Positions 15,749 to 24,499 of a stretch of 64,000 nt of DNA are shown piece after piece. Every line of letters starts with the position of its first letter. Positions within the stretch are counted from its first letter, which is position 1. Source of the DNA: Chloroflexota bacterium (lineage in GTDB: Bacteria; Chloroflexota; Dehalococcoidia; Tepidiformales; Tepidiformaceae). A program made the position numbers and the translations under genes. The DNA is taken from NCBI GenBank assembly GCA_026710655.1, contig JAPOQN010000068.1, forward strand, positions 1-64,000, read 5' to 3'. A model generated the notes under the pieces. That model worked only from the letters and a program-made list of their open reading frames with translations. It did no database searches and had not been told where the DNA came from.

Positions 15749-17155
15749 CTATGGCGACACCTCCTCGAATCCCTCGAGCGCGGCCACGAGCGCGGCGAAC
15801 GCGTCGCCCCGCGCCTCGAAGCGCGGGTAGGCGTCGAAGCTCGTCCCTGCCGGCGAGAGCAGGACGGCGTCGCCGTCTTGCGCGATCGCTGCCGCGGCTT
15901 CCACCGCCTCCGCCAGCGTCTCTACCCGCGCGACCGTCCCCACCGAGCCCGCCATCGCCTCCGCGAACGGCGTGGCCGCCTCCCCGAAGCAGATCGCCGC
16001 GCGGCAGCGGTCGCGGGCGGCGTCCCGCAGCTTGTCCAGAGGCAGCGCCTTCTCGCGACCGCCCAGCAGCAGGATGGCCGGCTCCTTGACGGCCTCCAGG
16101 GCTGCCACGGTGCGTTCCGGCGAGGTTGCGATGCTGTCGTTGATCCAGGTCGCTCCGTGCGCCCGTCCCACCACCTGCAGGCGGTGGGGAAGCCCGGGGA
16201 ACTGGCGCAGCGCGTCCGCGATTGCGTTCGTCGGCAGGTCCATCGCCCGCCCGATCGCGACCGCCATGACCGCGTTCGCGACGTTGTGGCGGCCCCGCAT
16301 GCGCAGGGCGCCCGCGCCGGCGACCGTCTCGGTAGTGCCGCCCCGGCGGGACACGATGTCCTCGCCCTCCAGCCACGCCCCGTCCCCGGCAACCGGTCCC
16401 GCCAGCGAAACCTCCGTCAGGTCGCCGCGCACGTCGGGGCGGAGCTCGCGGCTCGTCTCGTCGTCGGCGTTCAGGATCGCGAGGCCGTCCGCCTCCTGGT
16501 AGCGCAGGATGCTGCGCTTCAGGTCGACGTAGTCGGGCCAGTTGAACTGGTCGAGGTGGTTCGGTGTGACGTTCGTTACCGCCGCGATCGCCGGCGAGCG
16601 ATCCGTGTACTGCAGCTGCGTGTGGCTCATCTCAAGGATGATGGTGGCCGTCTCGGGAACGTCCTCGATGCGGTCCAGCAGCGACCCCCCGAGGTTGCCC
16701 CCGACGATGTGCTCCATGCCCGCGCGCTCCGCCATCGCCCCCACCAGCGCCGTCGTCGTCGACTTCCCGCTCGAACCCGTGATCCCCACGACCCGTCCCC
16801 GGCAGAGCCGCAGGGCCAGCGCCATCTGCGACACCACGGGGATGCCGAGCTCGCGCGCCCGAACGACGTTCGGGTTGCTGCGCAGCACCGACTGCGAGAC
16901 CGCCAGCAGGTCGAAACCCTCGGGGTCGAGCAGTTCGCCACGAACGGTGCGCTCGACGCCCTCGGGCGGCGTGGCGCCGGCGTCATCGAGCTGTGCGGCG
17001 CTGCGGCTGTCCGCCATCGTCACCGAGGCGCCCTGCGCCAGCAGCCAGCGTGCGAGGTCGCGCCCCTCGATGCCGAGCGAGTAGACGAGCGCGCGCGCTC
17101 CCGCCATCCCGGGGAGTCCAGCTGTCGTGGTCGCGCGTTCCACCATCATCGTCAC
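15749..17155 (-). CDS. murD: UDP-N-acetylmuramoyl-L-alanine--D-glutamate ligase
   Basis: This enzyme adds D-Glu to UDP-MurNAc-L-Ala. The 468-aa Mur ligase has the P-loop VGITGSSGKSTTTALV, EMSHTQLQ, the NVTPNHLDQFNWPDYVDLK block, a GRHNVANAVMAVAIG hinge and INDSIATSPERTVAAL. The last matches the MurD-type (NDS.ATN) third domain. A C-terminal SPAGTSFDAYPRFEARGDAF matches the MurD end SP.C.SFD.F. The GTG at 17155 overlaps the mraY stop (GTGA). An ATG two codons later (17149) is an alternative. Confidence 0.94.
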   Translation of the reverse strand: MTMMVERATTTAGLPGMAGARALVYSLGIEGRDLARWLLAQGASVTMADSRSAAQLDDAGATPPEGVERTVRGELLDPEGFDLLAVSQSVLRSNPNVVRARELGIPVVSQMALALRLCRGRVVGITGSSGKSTTTALVGAMAERAGMEHIVGGNLGGSLLDRIEDVPETATIILEMSHTQLQYTDRSPAIAAVTNVTPNHLDQFNWPDYVDLKRSILRYQEADGLAILNADDETSRELRPDVRGDLTEVSLAGPVAGDGAWLEGEDIVSRRGGTTETVAGAGALRMRGRHNVANAVMAVAIGRAMDLPTNAIADALRQFPGLPHRLQVVGRAHGATWINDSIATSPERTVAALEAVKEPAILLLGGREKALPLDKLRDAARDRCRAAICFGEAATPFAEAMAGSVGTVARVETLAEAVEAAAAIAQDGDAVLLSPAGTSFDAYPRFEARGDAFAALVAALEGFEEVSP

Positions 17156-18126
17156 TCCGGTACCGCCAGGGCGAGGCCGACCCCGACCATTGCGGCGACG
17201 ATCGCGACGACCCAGAAGCGGGTCACGACCTTTGGCTCGCTCCAGCCGAGCTCCTCAAAGTGGTGGTGCAGCGGCGCCCGCCGGAAGACGCGCTTGCCGC
17301 CGGTCAGGCGGAAGTAGCCGATCTGGATGATGTTGCTCACGGCCTCCGCGACGAAGACCAGTCCCACCAATGGCAGTAGCAGCCAGTGGCCCGTCATGAG
17401 CGCCACGATCGCGAGGCTGGAGCCGAGGGCCAGCGCCCCCGTGTCCCCCATGATTACGCGCGCGGGATGGGCGTTGTACCAGAGGAACCCCAGGTTTGCG
17501 CCCGCGATAATGAACGCGAACGTCGCCACGAAGTCCTGTCCCTGCACGAACGCGATCACGCCGTAGGCGATGAAAGCGAACAGGGTCGTGCCCCCGGCCA
17601 GCGAGTCGAGGCCGTCCGTGACCGCCACCGAGCTTGTCGTCGCCAAGATCGTGAGCACGGCGATGGCCATGTAGGCGGGACCGAGCGCGTAGCTCCCGGC
17701 CCAGGGCACGTTCACAGACTCGACGTCGAGCTCGCCGTAGAGGACCCAGGCCGCGCCGATGGCGAGCAACGTCAGCAGCCCGATCTTCAGCCGCCAGCTC
17801 AGCCCACCGCGCAGACCCACCCGCTCCTGCAGTGTCCCGAGGTCGTCGAAGAAGCCGATCGCGCCCGTCGCCGCGATCATCCCCAGGGGCAGCAGGATGG
17901 AGCGGTGGTCGAGCCAGTCGATGGCGATCGCCGTCACGATCAGGGTGGGCACCCAGATGATGAAACCGCCGAAGGTGGGCGTGCCCGCCTTTGCCTGGTG
18001 CGACTCGGGCTGGTCCTCGCTGATCGCCTTGCCCGCCCGCTGGGCGCGCAGGTACTGGACGATCGGCCAGCCGAGGCCCGCCGTGAGCGCGAAGGTAATG
18101 CCGCCGGAGAGCAGTGCGCGGATCAT
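17152..18126 (-). CDS. mraY: Phospho-N-acetylmuramoyl-pentapeptide transferase
   Basis: MraY moves phospho-MurNAc-pentapeptide from UDP to undecaprenyl phosphate, making lipid I. The 324-aa polytopic enzyme has H-Q-AKAGTPTFGG (43-54), the catalytic Asp pair GFFDD (91-95), NAHPARVIMGDTGALALG (218-235) and RAPLHHHFEELG (283-294). These are diagnostic of MraY rather than of WecA. The ATG at 18126 overlaps the murF stop as ATGA. Confidence 0.95.
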   Translation of the reverse strand: MIRALLSGGITFALTAGLGWPIVQYLRAQRAGKAISEDQPESHQAKAGTPTFGGFIIWVPTLIVTAIAIDWLDHRSILLPLGMIAATGAIGFFDDLGTLQERVGLRGGLSWRLKIGLLTLLAIGAAWVLYGELDVESVNVPWAGSYALGPAYMAIAVLTILATTSSVAVTDGLDSLAGGTTLFAFIAYGVIAFVQGQDFVATFAFIIAGANLGFLWYNAHPARVIMGDTGALALGSSLAIVALMTGHWLLLPLVGLVFVAEAVSNIIQIGYFRLTGGKRVFRRAPLHHHFEELGWSEPKVVTRFWVVAIVAAMVGVGLALAVPE

Positions 18127-19496
18127 GCTCGGCCCTCCAGCGCGGGAATGAGCGCCTCGAATGCCTGACCCCGCGATGCCTTCACGAGAATGTGGTCGCC
18201 TTCGTCCAGCAGGGCGGCTGCGAAGGCCGCCGCCTCTTCCTTCGTCTCGAACCAGTGGCTCTCGTCGAGGCCGCTCGCCCGTGCTTCCTCCACCAGGGGC
18301 CTGCAGGGCTCGCCCGCGGCTACGAGCACGTCGCAGCAGCCCGCGGCCACCCCCCCGATGCGCCGGTGTTCCCGCTCGGAGTGGTCGCCCAGTTCGGCCA
18401 TCTCGCCCAGGAGGGCGATGCGCTGGCCACCCAGCCCCCGCAGCAGGTCGAGGTCGCCCGCGACCGACGCGGGGCTGGCGTTGTACGTGTCGTCGAGGAT
18501 GCGGGCGCCGTTCGCGCCCCGCCGCACCCGCAGCCGCCCCTCGATCTCGGCGGCGCTCACCGCCTCCGCCGCCTCCACCAGCCCAACCCCCAGCGCAAGC
18601 TGGATGCCGATAGCCGCCAGCGCCCCTTGCGCGAGATGCGCGCCGGGCATGCGCAGGCGGACGTCCGCCTCCCCGCCCTCGTAAAAGACGCGGAACTCCG
18701 AGCCCTCGAGCCCCAGGTCGCGCACCTCCCCGCGCCGCAGCCCCGCCGCCTCGCTCGCACCGAAACCGATGACCGTGCAGTCGAGTTCCCCGGCGACCGG
18801 TGCAACGCGCTCGTCGTCGACGTTCAGCACGGCGGTCCCGCCCTTGGGCAGACTGCGCGCCAGCGACAGTTTCTCGCGCTCGATCGCATCCATGCTCCCG
18901 AGCTTCTCCAGGTGCGTGGCCCCGATGTTGAGAACGGCGCCGACCGAGGGCTCGGCGATGGCGCACAACTCGGCGATCTCGCCCTCGCTATCCATCGCCA
19001 TCTCCAGCACGGAGACCTCGTGCTCCCGGCGCAGGCTCATCAGGGCGAGAGGCAGGCCCTCACGAGAATTCAGGTTCCCGGGGCTGTGGTGTGTCTGGAG
19101 TCGCGTGGCCAGGGCGGCGGCGGTCAGCTCCTTGGCCGTTGTCTTCCCCACCGTCCCCGTGATGCCCGCCACGCGAACGCCGCAGCTTCGCCGCCAGTCC
19201 CGCGCGAGCTCGGCCACCGCCGTGCGCGTATCGCCCACGATGGCCAGCGTCCGGCCGGACCAGTCCCGAGCAGGAGGGCGTTCGCAGACCGCCGCCGGCG
19301 CGCCCCGCTCCAGCGCTTCGTCGACGAAGTCGTTGCCGTCGAGCCGCTCGCCCCGGAAGGCCGCGAACAGGTCGCCCGGCTGCGTCAGGCGCGAGTCGGC
19401 CGCGCCGCCGGTGATCGGGGCGTCGGCGCCCGCGATCACCCGGTAGCCGTGGGCGCGCATGCTCTCTGCCAGGAAGGTTGTCGTCATGCCCGTCAC
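18123..19496 (-). CDS. murF: UDP-MurNAc-tripeptide--D-alanyl-D-alanine ligase
   Basis: MurF adds D-Ala-D-Ala to the UDP-MurNAc tripeptide. The 457-aa Mur ligase has VAGITGTVGKTTAKEL, NLNSREGLPLALMSL, VLEMAMDSEGEI, NIGATHLEKLGS and a third-domain DDTYNASPASV. The NSREG and DDTYNANP-type motifs are MurF-specific. I checked it as a possible MurE because murE is missing next to it. It lacks the MurE substrate motif, and the DDTYN motif settles it as MurF. GTG at 19496 overlaps the ftsI stop (GTGA). Confidence 0.94.
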   Translation of the reverse strand: MTGMTTTFLAESMRAHGYRVIAGADAPITGGAADSRLTQPGDLFAAFRGERLDGNDFVDEALERGAPAAVCERPPARDWSGRTLAIVGDTRTAVAELARDWRRSCGVRVAGITGTVGKTTAKELTAAALATRLQTHHSPGNLNSREGLPLALMSLRREHEVSVLEMAMDSEGEIAELCAIAEPSVGAVLNIGATHLEKLGSMDAIEREKLSLARSLPKGGTAVLNVDDERVAPVAGELDCTVIGFGASEAAGLRRGEVRDLGLEGSEFRVFYEGGEADVRLRMPGAHLAQGALAAIGIQLALGVGLVEAAEAVSAAEIEGRLRVRRGANGARILDDTYNASPASVAGDLDLLRGLGGQRIALLGEMAELGDHSEREHRRIGGVAAGCCDVLVAAGEPCRPLVEEARASGLDESHWFETKEEAAAFAAALLDEGDHILVKASRGQAFEALIPALEGRA

Positions 19497-21220
19497 CTCG
19501 CCGCCACCTGCTCAACGTCCGGCTGAACGCCGAGGTACCCGAGCACCTCATCGACTAGCGCCGCGAAGACCGGCCCCGCCGCCATCGTGCCCGTGGCCAG
19601 GTCGGCGTTCTCGTCGAGCTTGATGAGGATGAGGATTCGCGGGTTGTCGACCGGCGCGAATCCGGCGAACGACACGATCTGCGTGTCGTCGTAGCTCGCG
19701 TCGATCGGCACGTTCGCCGTGCCCGACTTGCCGCCCGCGGTGTAGTAGCGCGGTTTCCCCGGGTGATACCAGCCGGGGTCGACCACCGAGCCCAGCATCT
19801 GCCGCATGGTTGCGCTCGTCTCCGCCGAGATCGGCTGCCCCACCACGTTGGTGGGCAGGTCGTAGCGCGTGCCGTCGTGCGCGATCATCGCCTTCACCAG
19901 CCGTGGCTCGATCAGGCGCCCCCCGTTGATGGCCGCGGCAAGGGCGCTCACCATCTGGATCGGCGTCACGCTGATGGCCTGCCCGAACGACTGCGCCGCT
20001 GCATCCACGGGCGACCAGTCCGCGTCGGTCGGGCGCCGAACCAACCCGGCCGCCTCCCCGCTCAGATCGATGTACGTCGGCTTCCCGAACCCGAAGGCAT
20101 CGAGGTACTCGTGGAACTTCGCCACGCCCAGCTTCTCCATCATGAACACCGCGCCCGTGTTGATGCTCTGCTGGAGCACTCCCTCCATTGTCTGTTCGCC
20201 GTACACGCCGTTGTTCCAGTTGAAGATGGGCACCCCGTAGACGAAGGCGATGCCTGTGTCCTCGTACGTGGTCTCGGGTGTCACCAGCCCCGCGTCGATG
20301 GCCGCCGCCGCCGTGACCACCTTCATCACCGAACCCGGCTCGTAGAGGTCGCTCACCACGCTGTTGCGCAGGAGCCTCACCTGCTCCGGGTCCGAAAGGT
20401 CGAGGGTGCTGAACGAGAGCCGGGGCTGCGTCGCGAGGGCGAGGATCTCCCCTGTCTGCGGATCCATCATCACGATCGACCCGCTGATCGCCTGGTGCTC
20501 CTTGATCGCCTGCCGCAGGGCGCGCTCGGCCGCCACCTGCATGCGCCGGTCGATCGTGAGAATGATGTCCGGGCCCGGCACCGGCTCTGTCGTGAACGTC
20601 TCGCCGTAGGGGATGGGGGAGCCGGTCGTGTCGCGCTCGAAGATCACGCGCCCGGGCGTACCCAGCAACTCGTCGTCGTACCACGCCTCGATGCCTGTGA
20701 GCCCCGTGTTCTCTCCGCCGATGATGCCCACGACGGAAGACGCGAGGTCCCCCGCCGGATGCACGCGCACCGTGTTGGGGAGGCCCACCAGCCCGGCCAC
20801 GTCTGCGTCGAGTAGCGCCTTGCCCGTGTCGTAGGGAACGTCCCGCGCCACCAGCACGTCCACCAGCCCGCTCTCCTGCACGAGCGTGCGCAGATAGGTG
20901 GCGTCGTGCCCGGTCGCCTTCGCGATTGCTTCCGACGCCGACCGCGCGGTCGCGTCGTCGTTCCAGACGCGGGTGGCGACGTACAGGTCCCAGGTGTCCG
21001 TGCTCATCGCGAGCAGGAAGCCATTGCGGTCGAGGATGGCGCCCCGGCGGGCGAAGACCGTGTCGCTGGCGTAGAGCTCGCTGCGGGCCTCTTCGGCGTA
21101 GCGATCGTGCTCGAGAATCTGCACCTGGACGAGGCGCGCCAGCACGATCACGGCAAAGACCGTGAACGCGATCGCCGGAAGCCAGACCCGGCCCGTACGC
21201 CTCGCCTGCTGGTGCGCCAT
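19493..21220 (-). CDS. ftsI: Penicillin-binding protein FtsI/PBP3-type transpeptidase
   Basis: This class B PBP cross-links septal peptidoglycan. The 575-aa protein has a membrane anchor at about 13-34, a PBP dimer domain (FARRGAILDRNGFLLA, 56-71), and the transpeptidase motifs S297-V-M-K, S352-I-N and K498-S-G-T. The ATG at 21220 has GGGAGGG upstream. The 83-bp gap before it (21221-21303) is the largest early break in the operon and carries no recognised element. No PASTA domain is present. Confidence 0.93.
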   Translation of the reverse strand: MAHQQARRTGRVWLPAIAFTVFAVIVLARLVQVQILEHDRYAEEARSELYASDTVFARRGAILDRNGFLLAMSTDTWDLYVATRVWNDDATARSASEAIAKATGHDATYLRTLVQESGLVDVLVARDVPYDTGKALLDADVAGLVGLPNTVRVHPAGDLASSVVGIIGGENTGLTGIEAWYDDELLGTPGRVIFERDTTGSPIPYGETFTTEPVPGPDIILTIDRRMQVAAERALRQAIKEHQAISGSIVMMDPQTGEILALATQPRLSFSTLDLSDPEQVRLLRNSVVSDLYEPGSVMKVVTAAAAIDAGLVTPETTYEDTGIAFVYGVPIFNWNNGVYGEQTMEGVLQQSINTGAVFMMEKLGVAKFHEYLDAFGFGKPTYIDLSGEAAGLVRRPTDADWSPVDAAAQSFGQAISVTPIQMVSALAAAINGGRLIEPRLVKAMIAHDGTRYDLPTNVVGQPISAETSATMRQMLGSVVDPGWYHPGKPRYYTAGGKSGTANVPIDASYDDTQIVSFAGFAPVDNPRILILIKLDENADLATGTMAAGPVFAALVDEVLGYLGVQPDVEQVAAR

Positions 21221-21303
21221 GGGGCGCCCTCCCGCCGGCCTCCCTCCCGCGACCGGTTCGTATTCAGTTCAGCAGCGGCATCGCCTCCATAGGTGGTCCG
21301 CGG

Positions 21304-21699
21304 CTACGGAGCGAGGCCGGAGACAGGCTCCGACGCTTCGGGGAGATGCTCCGCAGGAATCTTCGGGGGCTCCGGTCCGGCTGCCCCGATGGTCACGAAG
21401 ATGGCGTTCGCCCCCGGCACGAGGCCGATCTCGCTCGCGCGACGGGCGATCCGGTCAACCGAAATCAGGCGGGCGATTTCGGCCTCCAGCTGGCGCATCT
21501 CGACGCGGAGGGCGTTCTGCTCGCCCTCCAGCACTTCGAGGTTGCGCCCCTGGGTTGTCATCAGGCTGTTCTGCACGACCGGCGCCATGGCGCTGGCCGA
21601 GACGATCAGCGCTCCCGCCACCACCCAGCCGCTCACCCCCAGCTTTGGAAGGGAGAGGCCTCGGTGCGTTCGTGGAGCTGGTTGGTCGAGGGCCGTCAC
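21304..21699 (-). CDS. ftsL: FtsL/DivIC-type cell division protein
   Basis: This 131-aa bitopic protein sits in the ftsL position. It has a cytoplasmic N-terminus, one membrane helix (about 24-45, VSGWVVAGALIVSASAMAPV), a leucine-zipper-like coiled coil (LEVLEGEQNALRVEMRQLEA, then EIARLISVDRIARRASEIGLV) and a Pro/Glu-rich tail. FtsL forms a complex with FtsB and FtsQ. Sequence conservation in this family is weak, so the call rests on topology plus position. GTG at 21699 overlaps the rsmH stop (GTGA). Confidence 0.82.
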   Translation of the reverse strand: MTALDQPAPRTHRGLSLPKLGVSGWVVAGALIVSASAMAPVVQNSLMTTQGRNLEVLEGEQNALRVEMRQLEAEIARLISVDRIARRASEIGLVPGANAIFVTIGAAGPEPPKIPAEHLPEASEPVSGLAP

Positions 21700-22673
21700 G
21701 ATGGCGCCTCGGCCTTCCGCTGCGCTGCCCGCAGCACGGCGCTGCGTGCGCGCGGGTTGCGTGCGACTTCCTCATCGCTCGGGCGCACGGCCCGGCGCGT
21801 GAGCAGCGACAGCGTTGCGTGGTGGTCGCAGCGACACGCCGGCAGGACCGGCGGGCAGATGCAGTCTCGCGACTCGCGCCCGAAGAACTGCTTCACGATG
21901 CGGTCCTCGAGCGAGTGGAATGCAATGGTGATGAGCCTTCCGCCTTCGCGGGAAGGTCCAAAGCCGAGCAGGCTGCGGGCGAGCGGTAAGCTCGTGCCAA
22001 GCGAGTCGAGTTCGCCATTTACACGAATCCGAAGCGCGAGAAAAACCTTGGTGGCGGGGTGTTGTTGGGTTCGGTCTCTCGCGCCCCCCGCAGCCTGCTC
22101 GACGGCTTTGGCTAGATCCCAGGTCGAGCGAAGCGGCCGCGCCCTCTGCACCGCCCTCGCGATGCGGCGCGCCCCGCGCACCTCTCCCTGTTCCCGGAAG
22201 AGGGTCGCGAGCGATCGCTCGTCCCACGTATTCACGATGTCCGCAGCCGTCAAGCCGTCCGACGACTGGTCCATGCGCATGTCCAGCGGACCCTCGTGCG
22301 CGAAGGCGAACCCTCGCGCTGAGGTGTCCATCTGGATTGAGGAAACTCCGAGGTCCATCAGGATCCCGTCCACCGCCTCGAACCCTTCGTCCGCAGCGAT
22401 GATGTCGAGATCGCGGAAGTTCCCGCGGACGAAGCTGACCCGCCTCCCAAACGGAGCCAACCTCGTTCGCGCGAACTCCAGCGCCTCGCCGTCCTGGTCG
22501 ATGCAGAGCAGGCGCCCCTCCGCCCCCATCGCTTCCGCGATGGCAGCGCTGTGCCCTCCCGCCCCGGCCGTGCAGTCGATGTAGACCCCGCCCTCGCGTA
22601 CGGCCAGGTAGCCCAGCGCCTCATCGAGGAGGACGGGCGTGTGGGGTGCTCGCGGCGTCGTCATAATGGCCAC
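21696..22673 (-). CDS. rsmH: 16S rRNA (cytosine1402-N4)-methyltransferase
   Basis: RsmH (MraW) methylates C1402 in the 16S P site. The 325-aa protein has HTPVLLDEALGYL, the SAM motif YIDCTAGAGGHSAAI, LMDLGVSSIQMD, RGFAFAHEGPLDMRMD and IAFHSLEDRIVKQFF. I chose the GTG at 22673 because GGAGG lies 5 nt upstream. The in-frame ATG at 22664 would have a 14-nt spacer. The segment GRESRDCICPPVLPACRC is Cys-rich, as is usual in many RsmH proteins. The start lies 1 nt after the mraZ stop. Confidence 0.94.
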   Translation of the reverse strand: MAIMTTPRAPHTPVLLDEALGYLAVREGGVYIDCTAGAGGHSAAIAEAMGAEGRLLCIDQDGEALEFARTRLAPFGRRVSFVRGNFRDLDIIAADEGFEAVDGILMDLGVSSIQMDTSARGFAFAHEGPLDMRMDQSSDGLTAADIVNTWDERSLATLFREQGEVRGARRIARAVQRARPLRSTWDLAKAVEQAAGGARDRTQQHPATKVFLALRIRVNGELDSLGTSLPLARSLLGFGPSREGGRLITIAFHSLEDRIVKQFFGRESRDCICPPVLPACRCDHHATLSLLTRRAVRPSDEEVARNPRARSAVLRAAQRKAEAPS

Positions 22674-22674
22674 G

Positions 22675-23127
22675 CTAGCCTCCCCCTCCCGCTGCTGCGG
22701 GCCCGTCGGCGAGCTGCTGCAGGGCGTTGGCGCGAGCGGTCGGCAGCAGCGACTCCTGCTCCTCCCACCTCGTCCGGTCCCATATCTCGAGGCGCTGGTC
22801 GTTGCCAAGCACGACCACGTCCCGCTGGATGCCGGCGTGCGTCAGGAGCTTGGCGGGGATGAGCAGCCGTCCCTGGCCGTCGCGCTGTACGTCGAAGGAG
22901 GAGGCGAAGAAGGCTCGCCGCAGCTGGCGACCGGCCTCGGAGTAGGCGGGCACACGTTCGACGACGCGCGCCTCCGCCTCGAACCCCTCGGGCGTGTACA
23001 CCTCGATGCACTCGTCGGACCCCGGTACGAGGACGGCGCCGTTGGCGAATTCTTCGCGGAACTTCGGAGGCAGCGCGACCCGATTGCGGTCGTCCAACTG
23101 GTACTCGAAGTTCCCACGGAACGCCAT
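22675..23127 (-). CDS. mraZ: Transcriptional regulator MraZ
   Basis: MraZ is an AbrB-like DNA-binding protein that represses its own dcw operon in E. coli. This 150-aa copy has both SpoVT/AbrB-type halves: FRGNFEYQLDDRNRVALPPKFRE near the start and SFDVQRDGQGRLLIPAKLLTHAG in the second. A glycine-rich tail (AAAGGGG) ends it. The ATG at 23127 has AGGGG upstream. Three TGGGN repeats in its own promoter (23184-23208) fit autoregulation. Confidence 0.94.
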   Translation of the reverse strand: MAFRGNFEYQLDDRNRVALPPKFREEFANGAVLVPGSDECIEVYTPEGFEAEARVVERVPAYSEAGRQLRRAFFASSFDVQRDGQGRLLIPAKLLTHAGIQRDVVVLGNDQRLEIWDRTRWEEQESLLPTARANALQQLADGPAAAGGGG

Positions 23128-23183
23128 GTTGGCCCCTCAGGCAGGGAGGACCCCACCAAATTCAGAAGAATGCTGGGGAGGAT

Positions 23184-23208
23184 TCCCATCTATCCCCATT
23201 TCTCCCCA
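23184..23208 (-). promoter_or_regulatory. MraZ operator: three TGGGN repeats at 10-bp spacing
   Basis: On the minus strand TGGGG, TGGGG and TGGGA lie at 23204-23208, 23194-23198 and 23184-23188, exactly 10 bp apart. They sit at and just after the predicted transcription start. This is the TGGGN-N5 repeat layout known for E. coli MraZ. Confidence 0.85.
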
Positions 23209-23213
23209 CATGG

Positions 23214-23242
23214 ACTATAGGTAGCCCCCCGGAGGGTGTCAA
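23214..23242 (-). promoter_or_regulatory. dcw operon promoter (TTGACA-17-TATAGT)
   Basis: A consensus -35 TTGACA (23237-23242) lies 17 bp from the -10 TATAGT (23214-23219). This is the best sigma-70-type promoter in the window, aimed at mraZ with a leader of about 80 nt. Confidence 0.88.
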
Positions 23243-23315
23243 CAGAAATCGCCCCGGGAAATCGCCTGTCTTCGTGGGCCTCCTTACCGTCCGCCGCTCT
23301 CCCCAAGGGCCGCGC

Positions 23316-23321
23316 TAGACT
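23316..23321 (+). promoter_or_regulatory. -10 element (TAGACT), leaderless-type
   Basis: TAGACT ends 6 nt before the ATG at 23328, divergent from the dcw promoter. No Shine-Dalgarno sequence is present. Confidence 0.55.
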
Positions 23322-23327
23322 GTCCCG

Positions 23328-23813
23328 ATGGCGCGCATCGCGATCCTCACTGCCTCCGACGGCGTTGCCGCCGGTACGCGCGTCGACGAGGGCGGCGCCC
23401 TCATCGAGCGCCGCTGCCGTGAGGAAGGCCACGAGGTCGTGTCCCGCACGGCCCTCCCCGACGACCGCGAAGGCATCGCGATGCAGCTCGCATCCTGGTG
23501 CGATGAGGGCGTCGCGGACGTGATCCTGACGACGGGCGGCACCGGCCTTACCCCCCGCGACCTCACCCCCGAGGCTACCCGCGACATCGCCGAGCGGGAC
23601 GTACCCGGCATCCCCCTCGCCATCGCCCAGGAAGGGCTCAAGCACACCTCCTACGCCATCCTCTCCCGTGGCCTCGCCGTCACCCGCGGCGCCACCCTCA
23701 TCGTGAACCTCCCCGGCAGCCCCAAGGGCGTGGCCGACGGCCTCGCTGTCCTCCTCCCCCTCATGCCCCACATCGCCGAACTCCTCGCCGGCCCCGTCGA
23801 GCACGACGGATGA
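23328..23813 (+). CDS. Molybdopterin adenylyltransferase-like protein (MogA/MoaB family)
   Basis: Family members adenylate molybdopterin before Mo insertion by MoeA. The 161-aa protein has the fold start [21 protein letters not shown], the signature [19 protein letters not shown] and a late [19 protein letters not shown], all typical. MogA and MoaB cannot be told apart here. moeA lies 1.5 kb away on the other strand, which supports a cofactor role. The ATG follows a leaderless-type -10, and the stop overlaps trmD as ATGA. Confidence 0.87.
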   Translation: MARIAILTASDGVAAGTRVDEGGALIERRCREEGHEVVSRTALPDDREGIAMQLASWCDEGVADVILTTGGTGLTPRDLTPEATRDIAERDVPGIPLAIAQEGLKHTSYAILSRGLAVTRGATLIVNLPGSPKGVADGLAVLLPLMPHIAELLAGPVEHDG

Positions 23814-24490
23814 GGGTCGACGTCCTCACCCTCTTCCCCGAGGCCTTCGCCGGACCCCTCGACGTCTCCATCATCAAGCGCGCCCGCGACACCGGCCTCC
23901 TCGACCTGCACCTCCACGACATCCGCGAGCACGCCACCGATCGCCACCGCACCGTCGACGACCAGCCCTTCGGCGGCGGCCACGGCATGGTCATGAAGGT
24001 CGATGTCCTCGACGCCGCTCTGCAGGCCGCGCAGGCCGCGACGGAGCCCCCCGCCCACGTAATCTACCTCTCCCCCCAGGGCGAGCTCCTCGACGACGCC
24101 CTCGTGCGCGAGCTGGCCGCCTACCCCCGCCTCCTCCTCGTTGCCGGACGCTACGAGGGCGTCGACGAGCGCTTCGTCGAGCACTGCGCCGACCGCGAGG
24201 TCTCGGTCGGCGACTACATCCTGACCGGTGGCGAGCTCCCCGCGATGGTGCTCATCGAAGCTGTCGCCCGCCACCTCCCCGGCACCCTCGGCGCCGCCGC
24301 CTCCCCCCGCGAGGAATCGTTCGCGGACGGCCTCCTCGAACACCCCCAGTACACCCGCCCTGCCGAATACCGCGGCTGGACCGTCCCCGACGTGCTCCTC
24401 AGCGGCCACCACGCCGAGATCGAGAAGTGGAAGCAGGAGCAGCGCCTCAGGCGCACCCGCCGGCGCCGCCCCGACCTGCTGGACGACTGA
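23810..24490 (+). CDS. trmD: tRNA (guanine37-N1)-methyltransferase
   Basis: TrmD methylates G37 next to the anticodon and prevents frameshifting. This 226-aa SPOUT-fold protein has [13 protein letters not shown], the catalytic-loop [28 protein letters not shown] and [20 protein letters not shown], all trefoil-knot signatures. A C-terminal basic tail ([13 protein letters not shown]) completes it. It is coupled to the molybdopterin gene rather than to rpsP/rimM/rplS as in many bacteria. Confidence 0.94.
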   Translation: MRVDVLTLFPEAFAGPLDVSIIKRARDTGLLDLHLHDIREHATDRHRTVDDQPFGGGHGMVMKVDVLDAALQAAQAATEPPAHVIYLSPQGELLDDALVRELAAYPRLLLVAGRYEGVDERFVEHCADREVSVGDYILTGGELPAMVLIEAVARHLPGTLGAAASPREESFADGLLEHPQYTRPAEYRGWTVPDVLLSGHHAEIEKWKQEQRLRRTRRRRPDLLDD

Positions 24491-24499
24491 GGCCGACCG

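Noticed and set aside
19493-21220. Could this frame be MurE fused to FtsI, or murF be murE?
   Set aside because: FtsI has the three PBP motifs and a normal length; murF has the DDTYNA motif and no MurE substrate motif.
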